64,000 nucleotides of DNA, from assembly GCF_038095995.1 (NCBI RefSeq), contig NZ_CP146005.1:372001-436000 (forward strand), written 5' to 3'. The stretch is from Mesomycoplasma ovipneumoniae. Lineage in GTDB: Bacteria > Bacillota_I > Bacilli_A > Mycoplasmatales > Metamycoplasmataceae. The position numbers were made by a program, and so were the translations under genes. Below, one piece after another: positions 34,505-45,501 of this stretch. The notes under the pieces were generated by a model. It worked only from the letters and a program-made list of their open reading frames with translations. It ran no database searches and was not told the origin of the DNA. How positions within the stretch are numbered: the first letter of the stretch is position 1; each line of letters begins with the position of its first letter.

Positions 34505-36448
34505 TTACTTATTTTCTAAAAATTTTAAAACTTTTTCAAATAAATAATCAACATTAAAACCTTTTAATTCATAAACAACGTCTCCTGGTGCTGACTCGCC
34601 AAAGCCACTGGCAAAATGTCCAGAAAATTTTTGGACAGTAGCTAATTTAAATCACAAAGGATCATTTGAAGCTTCAATGGCAAAAATAGGCAACTTTTCT
34701 AATTCTAATTTTTTAATTAACAGTGGATTTTCAACTAAATTTTGTAAAATTGGAACTGAAATCAAATTAGCAAAAATTTGACTTTGCCCTAATTTATCAA
34801 TTAGTTTTTTGGCTAGCTGAACCTCAGAGCCAGAAGCTAGTATATTTATTTTAGCTGATTCAGTTTTGTAAATATAGTAAGCTGAGTCAATTTTTTCAGG
34901 ATTTTTGTTGTAAGATTCTAAGGGTTGTCTTGTTGTAATAATTGCAGTTGGTTGTTTTTTGGAATTTAGGGCGTAATTAAAGGCAAAAATTGTTTCAAAC
35001 TGATCACAAGGCCGAATTACTAAAAAATTTGGAATTGATCTTAGCATTGCTAGTTGTTCAACAGGTTGATGGGTCGGCCCATCGCCGCCGACTTGATATG
35101 AGTCATGCGAAAAAATGTAAATTGGACACAGGTTCATTAAACTTGCAAGCCTTAGTGCGGCTTTTGCATAGTCACTAAAAACTAAAAAAGTCGAACAAAT
35201 TGTATAAAAATTAGCATAAAGTGAAATTCCGTTGTTAATTGCAGCCATTGCAAACTCACGAATTCCGTAGTTAATTAGTTTTTGGCCGCTAAATTTAGTT
35301 TTAGTTGCAACCCCTAGGTCAGCAGACCCACCTAAAATAAGTAAGTCAGTGTTGTCAATTTTTTGGATAATTTGCTCAACATAATCGCGGATTGCTAAGT
35401 TATTTTTAGCAAAAGTCAGTCCTTCTAAATTAAAAAGTTCTTTGTTTTTAAGGAAGTTTTCAAATCGTTGGCCAAGAAGTGGATATTTTTGTTTGTAAAC
35501 AGTAAAATTTTTTTGTCACTCAAGATATTTTTGATTTTTTGGCACTAATAAATCAGCCCCTATTTCATAGACTTTTTTGTCGTAGTCAAAAGGCTCTAGA
35601 TTTTTCAACCCCAAATTAGCTTTAAATTCATAGGTTTTTTTAGCACTGACTGATCCATGATGCCCTTTGGTTGAATTGGCAAATTCTGTTCCAAAGGCAA
35701 TAATAGTTGGAACTTGAATATAAACAGGTCTGTCAGATTTTCTTGCTTTTTCAAGGGCAAAATTGATATTTTCAACTTGATTATCTTTTAAAATAATCGC
35801 ATCAAAGCCAATTGATTTGAAAAAACTGGCAAAATCAAGATTATTAACAAAACTAGCGGTTGTATCAATTTGAATGTTATTAAAATCGTGGACAATTATT
35901 AATTTTGACAGTTTATTTGTGCCGGCAAAACTGAGTGCTTCTAAGGCAACACCTTCTTGAAAATCGCCATCGCCACATAAGACATAAGTAAAATGGTCAA
36001 TAATTTTTAAGTCGGGTTGATTGAATTTTTGGGCCAGTCTTGTTTGGGCTAAGGCCATTCCGACAGCCATTGCCACTCCTTGGCCAAGCGGCCCAGTTGA
36101 GGCATCGATATATTCTAATTTGTCAACCTCGGGATGCGAAGGTGTTTTTGACTCAAGTTGTTTATGATTTTTAATATCTTCAAGCGAAATTAAGCCCATT
36201 AAATGATAAAGTGAGTAAAGCCCCATTGAACCATGCCCGGCTGATAAAACAAAGCGATCGCGATTAATTCACTTTGGATTTAGCGGGCTAAAATTTAAAT
36301 TTTGACCAACTAGGCTATAAAAAATTTCACTTGCTCCAAGGGCCATTCCAATATGACCACCGCCAGCATTATTAATTGAATCAAGGGCGACTGCCCGCAT
36401 TGTTGCTAAAAAAAGCTTTAAATTAGGCAGTTTTTGCTCGTTTTCCAT
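34505..36448 (-). CDS. tkt: Transketolase
   Basis: A 647-residue ThDP enzyme of the non-oxidative pentose phosphate route. Recognisable parts: GGGHIGMALGASE and SAGHGSMGLYSLYHL (substrate and ThDP site), GDGDFQEGVALEALSFAG and DFNNIQID (Mg-ThDP motif), then SHDSYQVGGDGPTHQPVEQLAMLRSIPN in the pyrimidine-binding part. Several TGA Trp codons. It starts inside the end of ulaA (26-base overlap), so it is translated with the permease. Placement after a pentose/ascorbate PTS fits shunting its C5 product into glycolysis. Confidence 0.96.
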
Positions 36449-37943
36449 GGTATTTTTTAATAACTCCGTCGATAATAAAAATCAAGTAAACTAAAATGCC
36501 AAAGCCTAAAATTACATATTTTCCAACTTTAGGAATAAAGCCAAGAATTCCGGGAATATAGCCAATAAAATAGTCTGTATCGCCTCAGTTTAGACTAATT
36601 AAGGATTGTTTTGTGGCTCCGCCGGCGGTAATTAAATCACCAAGTGAGTTAGTCTCAAGCGGTGTTCAATTTCCAAGGGCAAAAAATACCGGAATAAATG
36701 TAATAATCAGTCCGCCAACAAAAGGTCCGATAATAGCGCCCCAAATTCCACCTTTTACGTTGCCAAAAACACCAGAAGTTGCCCCTAAAAAGAAATGTGG
36801 AACTAGTCCTGGAAGGATTATTGCCGGAATTAGTGCTGCATAGCCAAGCCCTAATGTAATAAAAAGTCCGATTATTCCTGCTAAAAAAGAGGAAATAAAG
36901 CCAATAATAATTGCATTTGGTGCGTAGGGAAAAACTACCGGACAGTCAACAGCGACTTTGGCATTTTTAATCAATTTGTCCGAAAAACCTTTAAACATCG
37001 GCACTAATTCGCCAACAAATAATCTAACTCCGGCAAGAATAATTTCAACTCCGGCAGTAAAAGTAAAAGCCGAAATTATCATAGTTACAACTCAGTTTTT
37101 TGAAGATAAAATTTCAATTACATTAGCATCGGCAGCTGGATCAAACCTTCCTAATTCATAAAGAATTCCTGCTGGCAAAAAGGCAAAAATGTAAAAAAGA
37201 AAAACTGTTAGAGATATTGAAACTAAGGTGTTTCGAAAAAAATAAAGTGACTGGGGAAATTTAATTTCTTCTGTTGAGAGCAGTGTTTTTTTGGAAATTT
37301 TGGCAATTGACTCGCCAATTAGACCTGAAAGAGCATAGCCAAATCCGCCGGTGTGGCCGAGGGCAATTTCGTTTGTGCCGGTAATTTGGCGCATATATCT
37401 TTGTTGAGCAGCAGGCGAGATTACCATATAAAGGGCTAAAATACTTGCTCCGGCAATTAGGGCCATTGCAAAATCTGCTGAACTATTTTGGAAATCAAAG
37501 CCAGAAGTGTACATAACAGCCGCCAGCATTAAAGAAGAATAATAAAGAACATGACCAGAAAGATAGACATATTTTAGTCTTGAAAAAGTTGCAAGAATAA
37601 TATTTAAAAGCATTGCAATGACCATAATTAGCGATCCTAAAGTTGCAATACTTGGCAAACTCTGGGCGAGTGCGCCTGCAAAAGCGTCATTATTTGGAAT
37701 AACACCGCTTAGATTATAAACTCTTTGGAAAAGTGGTTGGAATGAATTGAGCGAGCTAACTAAAACACCAGCACCGCCACCTAAAATGATAAAGCCAACA
37801 CTAACTTTAAAAGAACTAACAATAATTTGTGAGACTTTTTTGCGCATTGCAACAGCACCAATTAGTGTAAAAAGTCCAACAAGTAGAGCTGGTGTGCCGA
37901 CAAAGTCTTTTAGAAAACCTAAAAGTCAAAGACCGAAATTCAT
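36423..37943 (-). CDS. ulaA: PTS ascorbate-type EIIC permease
   Basis: A 506-residue membrane permease matching UlaA/SgaT in length and character. About ten hydrophobic segments; family-like stretches SVGFIILGGGAGVLV, NDAFAGALAQSLP, TGGFGYALSGLIGESI and PYAPNAIIIGFISSFLAG. TGA codons near both ends are Trp. It lies right after ulaB and overlaps tkt. Ascorbate is the type substrate of the family; related carriers of this group may take other pentose-like sugars, so the substrate is inferred. Confidence 0.9.
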
Positions 37944-37959
37944 CAGTTATCCTTTCATA

Positions 37960-38235
37960 TTAGTTTAGTTTTAAGGCTATTTTTAGTTTAGATTCAAGTT
38001 CTTCTTTTGATAAAATGTTAGTTAAAATTACCATTTTTTCTTTGTCAAAATCAAGACTTGGGGCAACATCAGCGCCAATAACTACTAAATCAACCCCGCG
38101 GGAATTAAAACTGGAAATATTAGTGTGTTCAACTGAGTCATAATTGACATTTAATTTATCAAGGACAAATTTTACATTCATCTCTAATAACAAAGATGAA
38201 CCTAATCCTGAACCACAAACGCATTTAATGTTCAT
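37960..38235 (-). CDS. ulaB: PTS ascorbate-type EIIB
   Basis: A 91-residue protein with the phosphorylation loop CVCGSGLGSS at residues 5-14; the second Cys is the usual phosphorylated residue. It relays phosphate from EIIA to the sugar carried by EIIC. The start overlaps the EIIA stop by 11 bases and the gene ends 17 bases before ulaA. Confidence 0.93.
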   Translation of the reverse strand: MNIKCVCGSGLGSSLLLEMNVKFVLDKLNVNYDSVEHTNISSFNSRGVDLVVIGADVAPSLDFDKEKMVILTNILSKEELESKLKIALKLN

Positions 38236-38680
38236 TTTTTATACCTCGGTATTTATTTATAATTTGATAAAATTCTTTGATTGTTCTAGAAGCATAAATT
38301 TCTTTTTTAAAATCTGAATTACCAAAAAAGAGGCCAAATTCTTGAATTAAGCCAATATGATCATCAGAATTTGGCGCAGACAAAGTAATAATAATTTTTG
38401 CTTTTTTATCTTTTTGGTCATTAAATGTGATCATTTGATCTAAGACTAAAATTGAACTTCCAACTTCTAGACAATAATCGCCAACTGGCGCATGCAAAAG
38501 TGCGACACCTTCTTCAAGTACATAATAGGCACCGTATTTTGCGGTTTGTTCCATGATTGCTTTTTCAAGATCGTAAGTTGCTTTTTTATTTTCAACTAAG
38601 ATCCTTACGCCCTCATGAACTGCTTGTTTTCAGTTTGTAATTTTGCAAAATTTAGTCATTTTTTCATTAAAAAGTTCCAT
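38225..38680 (-). CDS. ulaC: PTS ascorbate/mannitol-type EIIA
   Basis: A 151-residue EIIA of the mannitol/fructose fold. Start ATG 38680 has GGAGG; a TGA Trp near residue 16 hides it. HAPVGDYCLEVGSSILVL carries the expected His (as in the EIIA active site HAR/HAP). It ends within ulaB and starts inside the preceding 104-residue gene. Confidence 0.9.
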
Positions 38681-38981
38681 TTTTTCCTCCTGTATTAATA
38701 AAAGCGAGTGTCATAAACAAAGTAAGCGCAAGTAAAAGAACGCCAATAAAGGCAAAAAAGACGATTCACCCTGCTTTGGTTGATGTTTTTGTTTGAATTT
38801 CTTTTGGTTTTGGCATTGATTTGATGTAGAAAAATTTATTTGGATTGTTCTTTAAAATAATTGCTTCATTTTTGGACTTTTGCAGTAATTTTTCCAGTTC
38901 AATTTCACTTTTGTTTTCAAGCTCCTTCATTTCAAAGTCATATAATTCAACAAGTTGTTTTTTTAGTTCTTTTTTTCTCAT
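38667..38981 (-). CDS. Small coiled protein with a C-terminal membrane anchor
   Basis: A 104-residue protein. Residues 1-45 are charged and helical (KKQLVELYDFEMKELENKSEIELEKLL), then a Lys/Pro linker, then one membrane segment reached after a TGA Trp (WIVFFAFIGVLLLALTLFMTLAFI). It overlaps ulaC by 14 bases and abuts the gene upstream. It may be an accessory to the permease; this is inferred from position only. Confidence 0.75.
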
Positions 38982-39650
38982 TTATTTCCCCAATGCATTA
39001 AATTTGTTGATAAAATTCTGTAATAAAAACGGATAAAACAAAAAATACTTCTTCAAAAATGCAAGTTTTTTATATTTAAAATATGAACTGGCCACTTTAA
39101 ATTCGTCCTTTTCTAATTTTGTCAGTAAAATTTGCTTTGATTCTTTATATGATTGTGAATAAAATTTTCGGTTTAGAAAAAAATCCAAAAATATCACAAA
39201 AACAGTCAAAATCAAAAAACACAAACTAACTATTAAATAGCTTAAAAATGCAAATAAAAAACTTAAATGAAAACTTATAAGAAAACTGGAAAAAAGAAAA
39301 ATATCAATTTGCAAGGATTTTTTGCTTTTTAAGAGATAAAAGTTATAAAAATAAAGCAAATTAACTACGCCATAAATGTTATTTTCTAAATAAAAATTAG
39401 GAATTTTGATTATTTTTTGGCTGATCCAAATAGGCTTTAAGAAAAAATCTTTAATTAGTAAAATTATGAATTTTTGCTGATATTTACTAATAAAGTCTTG
39501 TTTTATCGTTTCAAGATCGAGTTTAATTGGAATTTTTAGCTTAGAATATTTAATTTTTAGATTAACTCTGTAAATAAAAAAGATAAAAAGTTGGACAAGG
39601 AAAAAAATAATTCAGGCAGCTAAAATGTATCAAGACAGATTTTTAAGCAT
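38982..39650 (-). CDS. Membrane protein of unknown function, 222 residues
   Basis: ATG 39650 to the last base before the next gene. An N-terminal membrane segment (WYILAAWIIFFLVQLFIFFIY, two TGA Trp), a middle soluble part, two to three further segments (IDIFLFSSFLISFHLSFLFAF, VSLCFLILTVFVIFLDFFL), and a basic tail. No family motif recognised. It is embedded in the rpe-ula operon. Confidence 0.75.
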
Positions 39651-40266
39651 TTTTCTCCTTGTTAAACTTATTAATTGAGCTAAAATAATCAATTATTTTT
39701 TTGGGAACATAAATTTTTTGATTATTTTGTCTTAGTTTTTTTATAATATCGCCTTGGCTTCAAATTTCAAATCTAGTTTTGTTGTCAATTTGACTAAAAT
39801 CAATCCGATCATCAACTAAAATGACAATTTTTGAATTAGAAAATTTCTTATCAAGAAATTTAAAAAGTGACTCAAATTGGCTTTTGGAAAAGTAATTTTG
39901 CTTTAAAATCTTACCTTTTTTCAAAAAACTAATGTTTTCATCAATTATTATTTTTTCAATACCAACTTGATAATTGATAATATTAGAAACGAAAAAAAGG
40001 TTTGATTCATTAACAATAAGACCAGGTAAAACTGAATAATTTAGTTTTGAAAAACGATTTTTTAAGAGCAAATTTGTCATAACTTTTACATCTGCAGAGG
40101 CATTTATAATTTCAAGAGCATCAATTGTGAATTTTTCTACCGAAATTAGTTTTTGTTGCGATAGTTTGTCCGGGGTTTTTTCAAATAATCTTTTGAAAAT
40201 GAAAAAAATCAAAATAAGAAACAGCAACCCGACCGTTGAATACAAAACAATATTAATTAAGGGCAT
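39643..40266 (-). CDS. Membrane-anchored protein of unknown function, 207 residues
   Basis: I prefer ATG 40266 (GAGG upstream, 14-base overlap with rpe) to the earlier in-frame ATG 40311. Begins MPLINIVLYSTVGLLFLILIFFIF, one membrane segment, then a soluble domain with alternating beta-like strands (LNYSVLPGLIVNESNLFFVSN, SKIVILVDDRIDF). One TGA Trp. Not recognised; a nuclease-related fold is conceivable but I see no catalytic residues to support it. Overlaps the next gene by 8 bases. Confidence 0.72.
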
Positions 40267-40918
40267 TTTTTTGTTTTCCTCAAAGCCTAGAGAATTCAGA
40301 AAAATTTGCATATGAAAAAATTATGCTGCCGCCAATTGCAACATCAACTTTTCATTTTTCAAGCTCAATTCAATTTTCCTTGCGTAATCCACCGTCAGTG
40401 TAAATTTTAATTTTTTTATTTATTAAGCGAATTTGCCCTATTTTTGAAAGAAGTTGTTGATTTAATGGCTCGCCAACTCCGCCAATTTTATCTATTGTCA
40501 TTAATAAAATGACATTTGAACAGGAAATTATTTCGCTAAAGTCTTCAATTTTTTGTTTGGCTTGAATCATTAAACCAAAATTTATACTAGAATAAGACTT
40601 ATTTAATCTTTCAAAATCAGTTTTTGAAACTTGTTCAGCGGGTAAAAAAATTGTTTTAAAACCTATTTGAGCTAATTTTTCTACTTTTTCAAGTGAATTT
40701 TTGCACATTAAATGTGCATCAAATTCAATATTAGGGAATAAATTTATTAAATAATTTGCAATTTGGTAGTTTAGTCCAAAATTTGGGGCATAAATTTGAT
40801 CAACAAAATCAATATGGGCGTATTTTAGACCGTTATTTTGCAATTTTGTTAAAATTTTAATTACTTTAAAAATGTTAAGTGCGCTAATGCTTTGTGAGTA
40901 TTCCACATTAAACCCCAT
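40253..40918 (-). CDS. rpe: Ribulose-phosphate 3-epimerase-type protein
   Basis: A 221-residue TIM barrel, the usual Rpe length. AHIDFVDQIYAPNFG replaces the common HLDVMDG-x-FVPN, FDAHLMCKN matches the second metal block, MTIDKIGGVGEPLN stands for MSVxPGFGGQ, and TDGGL is the phosphate-side strand. The GFGG change to IGGVGE leaves the exact substrate uncertain; an L-ribulose or xylulose 5-phosphate epimerase fits the ascorbate PTS context. Three TGA Trp codons near the end. First gene of the operon. Confidence 0.82.
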
Positions 40919-40941
40919 TCACGATTTTTGTAGTTAATTAA

Positions 40942-40968
40942 ATTCTACTTTTTTTTTTTTTTTTGCAA
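40942..40968 (-). promoter_or_regulatory. Promoter of the rpe-ula-tkt operon with a homopolymer spacer
   Basis: Minus strand TTGCAA (40963-40968), a 15-bp spacer made of A14 plus G, and TAGAAT (40942-40947), about 24 bases from the rpe start. The full run is T16 on the plus strand (40949-40964). Changes in its length would alter promoter spacing. No clear SD precedes rpe. Confidence 0.5.
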
Positions 40969-41203
40969 GCATTTTTAAAATTTTTTTCATTCTAACTGAA
41001 AAAAATTAAAAAATCATTTGTTTTCTACAAAAAACAGGAAATAACGCTTAAATTAATATATGAATTTTTAGCACTTACAAAAAAGGTGTGACAAAATGAA
41101 ACAATAAAAATTTACAACCAAAAACTAAGGGCTTATAATGCAAAAATAGCTTGTAAAAATAAGGATTTTTTTAACTTTTATATTTGTACAATTCTTATAT
41201 TTC

Positions 41204-41214
41204 TATGCTACAAT
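41204..41214 (+). promoter_or_regulatory. Extended -10 promoter of the first M26 lipoprotein gene
   Basis: TATGCTACAAT, 35 bases before the ATG, preceded by TTGTAC. The same block precedes the second gene. A GGGGGG run at about 41238 supplies the RBS. The rest of 40969-41203 shows nothing else I can name. Confidence 0.55.
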
Positions 41215-41249
41215 TATTATAATTATTTAGATTTTTTGGGGGGAAAATT

Positions 41250-44200
41250 ATGAAGCAATTTATTTTACTAAAAAAAGTTAGTCCTGGTTTAGTTTTCCTG
41301 TCATTATCACCAATAGTTATTATCACGGCTTGTAAAAGTGAGGTGGATAAAAAACCTACTAATTCTAAGATTGATGAAGCTAAAAATGATGCTTCTAAGA
41401 ATGAAATTTCTAAGAATGATCCTAAAAATGATGCTTCTAGGAATGATAATCCTAAAAATGAAGGTAAAATTGACGCCGATAATCAAGAACAAGTTATTCC
41501 AAGGCAAGAAAATAATTCAAATTTAGAAAATACAGAACAAAATATTAATGTTTCTTCTATTTTTGAAGATAGAACCTTTTTAGAAAACAAGCAAGCTGAA
41601 ATTGATAGTGTTTCTTTAAAAATACATGGATCAAAAATTGAATTTAAAAATATAAATTCTGCAAATTTATACCATTTTAACAGTCAAGAAAAATATGTAA
41701 AGTTACTTTCAGTTGATAAATTAGATTCTGATTTAAGCAACTATAAAATCAAATTAGATTCAGAAGATTTGCAAAAAAATGTCTGATTGAATGTAAAAGC
41801 TGTTGAAGATCAAGGCAATTATTATAAATTTGTTGGTGAATTTAGCCAAAATTTCATAAATATTTTGAATAATGGTACTGTTAGTTCTACTTTTGATCTT
41901 TATATTCCTAAAACCAAAAATCAATTAGGTGCAATCACGACTTTTGAACAATTAATTAGTCAAATTCGCGCAAATCCCTCAGGGAATTTTAAATTAGCAA
42001 ATGATATTTCTGCTGAAAGTACAGAAATAGGCCAGATTTCTACATCATATTTAGAAAATGTTTATTTTTCTGGAAGACTAGAAAGTATTGATGGCAAAAA
42101 TTTTACTATTTATGATTTAAAAAAGCCACTTTTTGACAATTTAAATAATGCTACAATCCAAAATATTAATTTTAAAGATCTCAAAGTCAAGTCAATAAAT
42201 AATTCACAATTTGCAGTTGGGGCCATTGCAAATTCTTCATCGGGTTCAACAGTTAATAACGTTCATCTTTTTGGCGATGTTAAAGGCCCAAAAATCGTAG
42301 GCGGAATTGTTGGTGTGCTAGATAATAATTCTATTATTAAAAACTCAAGTTTTCATGGAAATATTTATTCTTCCCAATCTGCAGGCGGTCTTAGTGGAAT
42401 AATAACAAGAGGAAGTTCAATTGAGAATTCTTATGCAAATATAAACATCACCTCTAAACTAATAAATTCCGATAAAATTGGCGGAATTGTTGCTGAATTA
42501 GGAGAGAATTCGTCATTAAAAAACATTGTAATTGAAGGAAATGTTTTAAATAGTGGTCTTGATGAATTTGCTAATTCTGGCGGATTAATTGGTTTGGTGT
42601 CCACAAACGGAACGCCAAATTCCCCTGATAATGGAAGAGTTGAAAATATTTATGCAAAGATAAATTTTTTTAATGCAAAGCCAATTTTTGGTAACTTTTA
42701 TAAGTCAAGTTTTTTTGACTATGAAAAGTCGTTTAAAAATATAAATTTTGTTAATAATGCTGATAATGAAAGTTTTCCTTGACTCAAAATAATAGATGAA
42801 AATACTTTTAATCAAACAGCAAAAAAATGGAAAAATTTAAATAATGAAAATATTAAGCTAAAAACTTTAAATTTTTCCTATTTAAAAGGATATCAGCCTG
42901 ATTTTAGCACTGCTTATGCAAATTTTGAAAAACTTTTGCCATTTTATGATCGTTACACAATTATGAATTATGCACATAAAGTGGCTAAAAATTCTAGCCT
43001 TTACAGCAAAAATTTGCTTGGATTTGAATTTTATGGAAATCAAAATTTAGTAAAAAATCTTGCCCGTGAAAAATCAAAGGTAAACAAACTAAGAGTTTAT
43101 TTTGGCGATGGCCAAAAAGAAGATTACAAAATAGACAGTTTTAGTGAAAACACTAATGGAATCACTGACTTTTCTTTTGAAGATAACAGTGTTAAATTAA
43201 TTGCTCATCCAAATATTTTAATATCTGAGAAGAAAAATCAATTAGTTTCTGGTTTAATAAATCTTTTAAAAAATATTAATTTATCTGATAATTCAATTTT
43301 TGATACTCAAAATAATTTTGTTGATAACAGTCCGATAAAAGAACAACTTTTTATTGACCAACATGAGACTGAAGTTAAAAATAATCTCGAAAATATAATT
43401 GATTCAATCTCAAATAATATTGATATTTTTGATCTAAATGATGCTAAATTTACTGAATTTTATAAAAAAGATTTAGAAAAGGAAAAAAATTCTATCTATA
43501 TTGGTCTAAATTATTTGTACCGTTGATACTCAATTTCGAATATTAAAGATAAATTATTGTACTCACTAGGAATTTATGGAAAATCAAATGATAGCCTATC
43601 TTTGTTAAAAGACATCGGAAAATTGGACTTTATTAATCTAAAAGCCAATAAAACTGCAAATGGTTATCACGATGCTTTTTCAAAATATTTAAAACCAAAA
43701 TCAGTTGCCGATTTTATTGAATATAACTATAATTTATTCAAGGAAGAAGGCCAAAGTCCCGACAAATATTTTGAATCACTGACAAGTGCATATATAACAA
43801 AAGTTGAGAGCAAATCAAATAAATCAGTAAATAAGCCAATGATTGAAAGATTTAAACAAGAAGATCAAGCTAATAAACTTTTGCCACTTTTGACTGTAAA
43901 AGACGAAAATGCTCTTTGATTTATTTTTACAACAAACAGCAATATTTCAGGACTATTTTCCAAATATGGTTATTCAAACGACTTATTAAAGACACAAGTC
44001 AAACAATTTGCTGAATCAGCTCAGGGCTACTATGATGTTTTATACCGAATTTTAAATGAAAAATCGAAAAAAACTATGGAAAATTACATAGTTGATGTTT
44101 ATGATAGCTTTGCTTCAAAAACTGATGCTGGCGTTAAGGCTTATTCTCTGCCTCTTGATCATTGATTATCATTAGGGAATAAGAATTATGCCGCTTTTGT

Positions 44201-45221
44201 TCCTGAAGGTAATAAAAAACTTATGTATTTTGATGGGACAAAACTATTAACACAACACGCAAAATCAGTATTTTCACATGAAAGTACTCATACTTTTGAT
44301 AACGATATTTTGCTCGATGGGTATGGCAAAAGATTTGGTCATCGTGCTGAATCTTTTGCCAAAGGAATGTTTCAGGCGCCTTTTAACGGTAATAATGGAG
44401 ATTTAGCCTTTAATTTTATTGAAAAATACGAAGGGCAACTAGTCCGTAATTCAAGTCCAGAAAGATTTAGTAATTTAGCTGATTTGGAAAAATACTATAA
44501 AAATTTGTTTGACTTAATTTATGTTTTAGACTTAGCAGAGGCTGAGGCAATAATTGCCAAAAAGTCAAACACAAGTGATTATAGAAAAATCCAACTTGGA
44601 AGTGGCGGTTTTACAAGAAATGATACTTTATCTAGAGTTGGAAGTTCTGAATTTAATTCTGTAAATTCAATTGATGATTTAGTTGACAAAAATATTGTTG
44701 GTGCGAATGTTGGAGGGACAGGAACATCATTTGGGCATAATAATTACTATACTGTAAATTTCTTTAGACCATATTTTGGAATACTTGAAAATACAGAAGG
44801 GGTCTCTGGTGGGCTCAATTTTAGAAGGGTAGCTTTTGAACTTCTTGCCGAAAAAGGTTATTATGGTGGAATGATCCCTTATATTTCTGCCAAATCAAAT
44901 AAACAAACTAATGTGCCAGAAGGACTTGTCAAAGGTAGTGATACACATGTTTTAAAAATGATTTTCGGTGATAAATACAAATCTTTTAGTGATTTTAAAA
45001 AAGATATGTACAAACAAAGAAAGGATAAACTCAATAAATTAAAGCCATTTAGTTTTGATTTTAGTAGTAAAAAGTACGAAATAAAATCTTTTGACGACTT
45101 AAAAAAAGTTTTTATTGAAAATATTGAAAATTCTGATCTAATAGCTACAATAAGAGTTATTATTCATGTTGAAATTAATAAGAAAACTAATGAGTATCGT
45201 CAATCAATATTTGATGAATAA
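41250..45221 (+). CDS. M26 (IgA1-protease-type) zinc metalloprotease lipoprotein 1
   Basis: A 1323-residue surface lipoprotein. Signal MKQFILLKKVSPGLVFLSLS with lipobox IITAC (Cys28), then a Lys/Asn/Asp linker of short repeats to about residue 90. Residues about 310-480 hold Gly-rich repeats (GGIVGVL, GGLSGII, GGIVAEL, GGLIGLV), a GLUG-like beta-helix found in streptococcal M26 proteins. The catalytic part has HESTH at 1010-1014 and Glu at about 1034, with GYGKRFG and AKGMFQAP around it, matching M26 HExxH-x19-E. Several TGA Trp codons split it under the standard code. Substrate unknown; immunoglobulin cleavage is only the family precedent. Confidence 0.85.
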
Positions 45222-45282
45222 TTAGAAGTGTTAAACTAAAAGTGATTTATTTTAAATAAATTAGTGAATAAATGCTTTTTCG

Positions 45283-45330
45283 GAGTTTCCCAGTTTGATT
45301 AGATAATCTTAAAAAGTGTCTGGTTTTAGG
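45283..45330. mobile_element. Solo left end of the IS1634-like family
   Basis: CGGAGTTTCCCAGTTTGATT plus AGATAATCTTAAAAAGTGTCTGG. It sits between the two protease genes and is followed by CTAAGTTAGTACACCAATTT, a second short motif also seen at 62.86 kb. Confidence 0.5.
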
Positions 45331-45456
45331 CTAAGTTAGTACACCAATTTCAGACTTATTCGAAAAAAGGTGTGACAAAATTTAAGAATAAAAATTTACA
45401 GTTAAAACAAATTTAAATACATCAAAATTTCCATATTTGCATAATTCTTACATATC

Positions 45457-45467
45457 TATGCTACAAT
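45457..45467 (+). promoter_or_regulatory. Extended -10 promoter of the second M26 lipoprotein gene
   Basis: TATGCTACAAT, copied from the upstream region of the first gene, with TTGCAT ahead and GGGG RBS before ATG 45502. Confidence 0.55.
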
Positions 45468-45501
45468 TATTTATAATTATTTAGATTTTTTGGGGAAAAT
45501 T

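Noticed and set aside
41307-41507. Ile-rich minus-strand frames opposite the protease linkers (also 45477-45741)
   Set aside because: They mirror low-complexity Asp/Lys/Asn repeats.
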